A stretch of 8,157 nucleotides of DNA from Chloroflexota bacterium (GTDB taxonomy: Bacteria; Chloroflexota; Anaerolineae; Ardenticatenales; Ardenticatenaceae), in the NCBI GenBank assembly GCA_003520455.1, contig DOUV01000260.1, positions 1 through 8,157 of the forward strand, read 5' to 3'. Positions 6,171-8,157 of this stretch are shown one piece after another. How positions within the stretch are numbered: the first letter of the stretch is position 1; every line of letters starts with the position of its first letter. Made by a program: the position numbers and the translations under genes. Under the pieces are notes generated by a model that made no database searches, was not told the DNA's origin, and worked only from the letters and a program-made list of their open reading frames with translations.

Positions 6171-6199
6171 ATTACACAAGGCATGTCCATTCTGGACAA
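6171..6199 (-). promoter_or_regulatory. Possible second promoter P2 overlapping O3
   Basis: On the minus strand TTGTCC (complement of 6194-6199, the right half of O3) and TGTAAT (complement of 6171-6176, five of six to the -10 consensus) are spaced by 17 nt. Transcription would run toward the antirepressor gene through O2 and O1. A plus-strand TATATT at 6168-6173 is an alternative -10 box for the opposite direction, but it has no good -35. Both are weak candidates. Confidence 0.3.
6183..6199. promoter_or_regulatory. Operator O3, ATGTCC-N5-GGACAA
   Basis: ATGTCCATTCTGGACAA matches the O1/O2 palindrome at 11 of 12 half-site bases; only the outermost left base differs. It ends inside the A-run that begins the stem of the adjacent terminator, so a bound protein would sit directly against that structure. 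Confidence 0.72.
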
Positions 6200-6228
6200 A
6201 AGGGGGTGCCGTATGGCATCCCCTTTTT
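6198..6228 (+). terminator. Strong intrinsic terminator next to O3
   Basis: Bases 6198-6210 pair with 6215-6227 in a 13-bp stem (one G-T wobble at 6206/6219) closed by the loop GTAT, and a T-tract (6224-6228) ends it. On the plus strand this is a textbook intrinsic terminator. On the minus strand it ends in TTTT and could also act, more weakly. No coding gene to its left ends here on the plus strand, so it would stop either a short transcript from the operator region or minus-strand transcripts arriving from the right. Confidence 0.75.
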
Positions 6229-6510
6229 GAGGCGAGTGTGAGATGGCGATGTCCCTTCCTGTCAGCCCCCCCTTTTTTCCAGTGTCGGTTCTCACGTTTA
6301 TGAGGCTGTCGTATGAGGGGTGATCATGCCGCGGGCGCGACATGGTGGCGTAACACGGGGCACCGAACCGGGTCCGGCGCGTGCGTTGGAGCACGACGCT
6401 GTTTGAATAATGAGCCGGGCTGCCTTAGACTCCGCACCACGTTCATTGTTGTCCGCTGAAACCTCTGGCTACCATGTGCGCACCGGGATGAAGATGAAAG
6501 AAGCAGCGCA
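6229..6510. other. Non-coding spacer upstream of the 77-aa gene
   Basis: About 280 bp without a supportable gene. ORFs on both strands here have mixed, low-information translations and no ribosome binding sites. A TTGTTG (6446-6451) and TACCAT (6470-6475) pair with 18-nt spacing is a weak candidate promoter for the gene at 6511. A lone TTGTCC at 6449-6454 has no matching second half-site. A C-run followed by a T-run at about 6266-6280 has no clear partner arm. Confidence 0.5.
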
Positions 6511-6744
6511 ATGATGACCTCATTTGAAGCCTCCTTCCCGAACATTGCGTCCTTTGTCAATACCCATGGCTACGTGGAGATCGGCTACGATGACGATAGC
6601 CCACTGACCTCATTTATTCGCGCACTTGACCCTGGCGGCATGGTCTGGGAAGGGAAGGATTCCTACGAGACGATGGAGGAGGCGTTTCAGGATCTGGAAC
6701 AAGGCCTCAACGAGTGGGCGCGCATGTACGGGATAGATTTGTAG
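6511..6744 (+). CDS. Small acidic protein, 77 aa, function unknown
   Basis: The frame starts ATG-ATG at 6511/6514 with a weak purine-rich site (AAAGAAG, 6496-6502) about 8 nt upstream, and ends in TAG at 6742-6744. The protein is strongly acidic. It has FPNIASFVNTHGYVEIGYDD near the start, then SFIRALDPGGMVWEGKDSYE, and ends in a helix (MEEAFQDLEQGLNEWARMYG). This gives an alpha/beta pattern that looks like a compact conserved small domain. I associate similar 70-85 aa proteins (FPxIAxWVxxHGxIEIG, RALDxGGMVWEG) with Chloroflexota, but I know no function. There is no transmembrane segment. It stands alone between the regulatory module and the gene remnants. Coding is likely because composition and periodicity are consistent throughout. 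Confidence 0.7.
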   Translation: MMTSFEASFPNIASFVNTHGYVEIGYDDDSPLTSFIRALDPGGMVWEGKDSYETMEEAFQDLEQGLNEWARMYGIDL

Positions 6745-6934
6745 CTGTTGTGCCTATCAATGCTTCCATGCTCTGATACGCAATGAAGTCTCCTACGCCA
6801 GGCAACGCCAGCACAGGCCGATCCAACAACAAGATGATTGGAAGGCACTCGGTTGAGATGGCGGTCCGGTGCTTGACCCCAGCTCCACTACCTCTCCTGA
6901 TCAGTCCCCCACGTCCTTGTACGTCACGCGCCAC
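6745..6934. other. Spacer downstream of the helicase remnant
   Basis: 190 bp with no supportable gene. A minus-strand frame directly follows the helicase stop (GTG at 6934), but it has no ribosome binding site and no recognisable domain. No terminator is seen at the 3' end of the helicase remnant. Confidence 0.4.
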
Positions 6935-7732
6935 CTACGCCTCTCCGAGGTCGGTTTGGTCGGAGACATCGACAGAAGTGATGGCAGGCCATAGTACAGC
7001 CAGCGGTGCAACTATTGGCATCTTGAACGGAAGCTCCAGATGTGGTATGGCTGCTTCAATTGCCAGTTGAGCACCCTCTACGGTGGTTTTGACCAGAGTC
7101 GCATCCGCCGGTGAGCCGGAGTTCCGAAGCCGTCGGAGACCCCGCGTTGCCAGCACTTCATTCAGAGAGTCGAGCAGTTCCCAATCGTGGAGGATGCGAT
7201 GTGAAGTTGTGTCCGTTATCTCGACACCTGCTATAACGGAACGAACGATGCCGGCTTCCGTGGTGACCTGGTCAGTGATCGAGAAGATAACAAGTGGTCT
7301 GGGGAGCGTATCTTGAGGGATAGCCGTTATGGAGGCAGTGTATTCCTTCGCCTGTTGGAGTGCCTGATCGAAGACGCGGTGCCCCACCCCTACAACTCTT
7401 TGAGCCGCGTCGCGTCCGCGTGTGCTTCTTGAGATAATCAGATTGTCGTAGCTCGGACGAACGGCTGGATCTTCAAGCCACGCATCTGGTGTCTTGAATG
7501 ATAGTTGTCCATCATCCTCTCGCACTTGCCGGTTGTTCAATGTTAACATCAAGCGCAGGAAGGGTTTTAGGGCAGGAAGGTCACTTTTCGGCATTTTGTC
7601 TGAGGCCATCTGGTAGTCGAACTTTGCTGCGTAGCCCACGAGTTCCCTGACCGCCTCCACGGCGTCCTTCCCTCCAAATTGGGCCGTTTTCCGGTCAAAC
7701 CAATCAGAAAGTGCTTCTTTGGGGATAGGGCG
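6935..7732 (-). pseudogene. C-terminal remnant of a SNF2/RapA-type helicase
   Basis: The minus-strand frame is open from just after a TGA at 7733-7735 to TAG at 6935. It encodes about 265 residues, starting (R)PIPKEALSDWFDRKTAQFGG with no start codon at its head. The segments VVGVGHRVFDQALQQAKEYT, RPLVIFSITDQVTTEAGIVR and ILHDWELLDSLNEVLATRGL match what I know of the region beyond the ATPase lobes in large SNF2/RapA-type helicases, such as those of DISARM-like defence systems. No Walker A, DExH or motif VI is left. A GTG at 7660 has a purine-rich GGAGG and AAGGA upstream and could start a 241-aa protein by chance. However, coding signal continues 5' of it up to the break. Base composition is visibly more AT-rich than in its neighbours, which suggests transfer. 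The helicase identity is moderately supported. Confidence 0.55.
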
Positions 7733-8070
7733 TCAGTATCGAGAGCGACGAGTACACGTGGCGCGCCGACTATCTCCGAACAGTCCCCGCGGCTATCAGG
7801 TTCGTCAGCGCCGAGCCGTTGCTCGGCCCCTTACCGGCGCTGAGCCTCGCAGGAATTCACTGGCTGATTACGGGCGGCGAGAGCGGGCCAGGACATCGAC
7901 CGTGTGACCCTGATTGGGTCCGTGACCTTCGTGATCGCTGCGTGGCGGCAGGAGTCGCCTTCTTTCATAACCAGTGGGGCGGGCGGACGCCGAAGGCCGG
8001 CGGGCGGCTGCTCGACGGTCGTACCTGGGATGAGTATCCTCAGGAGCCGGTGCCCGCGGCGGTTGCCTGA
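7729..8070 (+). pseudogene. C-terminal remnant of a DUF5131 (phage Gp37/Gp68) protein
   Basis: The plus-strand frame is open from just after a TAG at 7726-7728 to TGA at 8068-8070, about 113 residues with no proper start codon. It begins GVSIESDEY, then has AAIRFVSAEPLLGPLPAL, IHWLITGGESGPGHRPCDPD, WVRDLRDRCVAAGVAFFHNQ and WGG. These are the conserved blocks of the DUF5131 family (formerly Phage_Gp37_Gp68), radical-SAM-like proteins of phages and defence islands. The N-terminal half, which carries the cysteine cluster, is missing. The match starts exactly where the opposite-strand helicase remnant ends. It cannot be a functional enzyme of this family unless it is expressed as a fragment. Confidence 0.75.
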
Positions 8071-8157
8071 GTTCGATTGTAGCTATACAGTGCATGACAC
8101 TCTCCTGAAAATAGCCCGCAGCGCTGTTCGCCATGGCACGGCGCCAATTTTCATTTC
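8071..8157. other. Right-end non-coding sequence
   Basis: The last 87 bases hold nothing I can support. A minus-strand ATG at 8134 opens a frame antisense to the DUF5131 remnant, with an Arg/Pro-rich shadow-like translation. Confidence 0.35.

Noticed and set aside
6146..6394. 82-codon minus-strand frame across the terminator and O3
   Set aside because: It crosses a strong terminator and an operator, and has no ribosome binding site or domain.
6449..6454. Fourth TTGTCC site upstream of the 77-aa gene
   Set aside because: No GGACAA partner at the correct spacing; a lone hexamer is expected by chance.
6707..6934. 75-codon minus-strand frame directly after the helicase remnant
   Set aside because: It starts at the base next to the helicase stop, has no ribosome binding site or known domain, and overlaps the end of the 77-aa gene.
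7868..8134. 88-codon minus-strand frame at the right end
   Set aside because: Antisense to the clear DUF5131 remnant; the translation is Arg/Pro-rich.

Overview
The window is GC-rich bacterial DNA. Four things suggest Chloroflexota: an EAD-CHAT effector gene followed by what may be a second EAD gene, a P22-type antirepressor paired with an XRE regulator, a 77-aa acidic protein of a type I associate with that phylum, and mixed phage/defence debris. This assignment is inferred from gene content; there is no rRNA or ribosomal marker here. I see no tRNA, rRNA, CRISPR array or intact transposase.

Left part (1-1588): a minus-strand operon encodes an EAD-CHAT caspase-like protease (142-1098) and the first 41 residues of a second gene (1-125), which starts 16 nt after the CHAT stop. 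Upstream lies about 490 bp without a gene. It holds a candidate promoter for the operon and a perfect 15-bp stem-loop (1496-1529).

Middle (1589-4867): a small orphan gene (1589-1957, minus) is divergent from a plus-strand unit. That unit has a short leader ORF, apparently split by a -1 frameshift (1992-2096 continuing to 2176), whose final stop overlaps the GTG start of an 886-codon gene (2173-4833). I read this large protein as a divergent single-chain double-psi beta-barrel (DPBB) RNA polymerase-like protein, because four motifs occur in the order expected for YonO/Cgl1702/cellular-RdRP relatives. Its acidic loop is non-canonical (DNDDA where DxDGD is expected). This is the most interesting gene in the window.

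Regulatory module (4868-6228): a convergent minus-strand operon encodes an antirepressor-like protein (P22_AR_N plus coiled coil plus ORF6C-like tail) and an overlapping XRE repressor. Its control region carries three copies of the palindrome TTGTCC-N5-GGACAA, two exact and one with a single changed end base. They are interleaved with a consensus-like promoter and followed by a strong stem-loop with a T-tract. This resembles a phage lysogeny switch, so the RNAP-like gene plus switch may be an integrated element or a prophage remnant.

Right part (6229-8157): a 280-bp non-coding stretch, a 77-aa acidic orphan gene (6511-6744), then two gene remnants joined head to head at about 7727-7731. These are the C-terminal part of a SNF2/RapA-type helicase (minus) and the C-terminal part of a DUF5131 (phage Gp37/Gp68) protein (plus). 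Both have lost their 5' ends at the same point, which marks a recombination scar or an assembly join.
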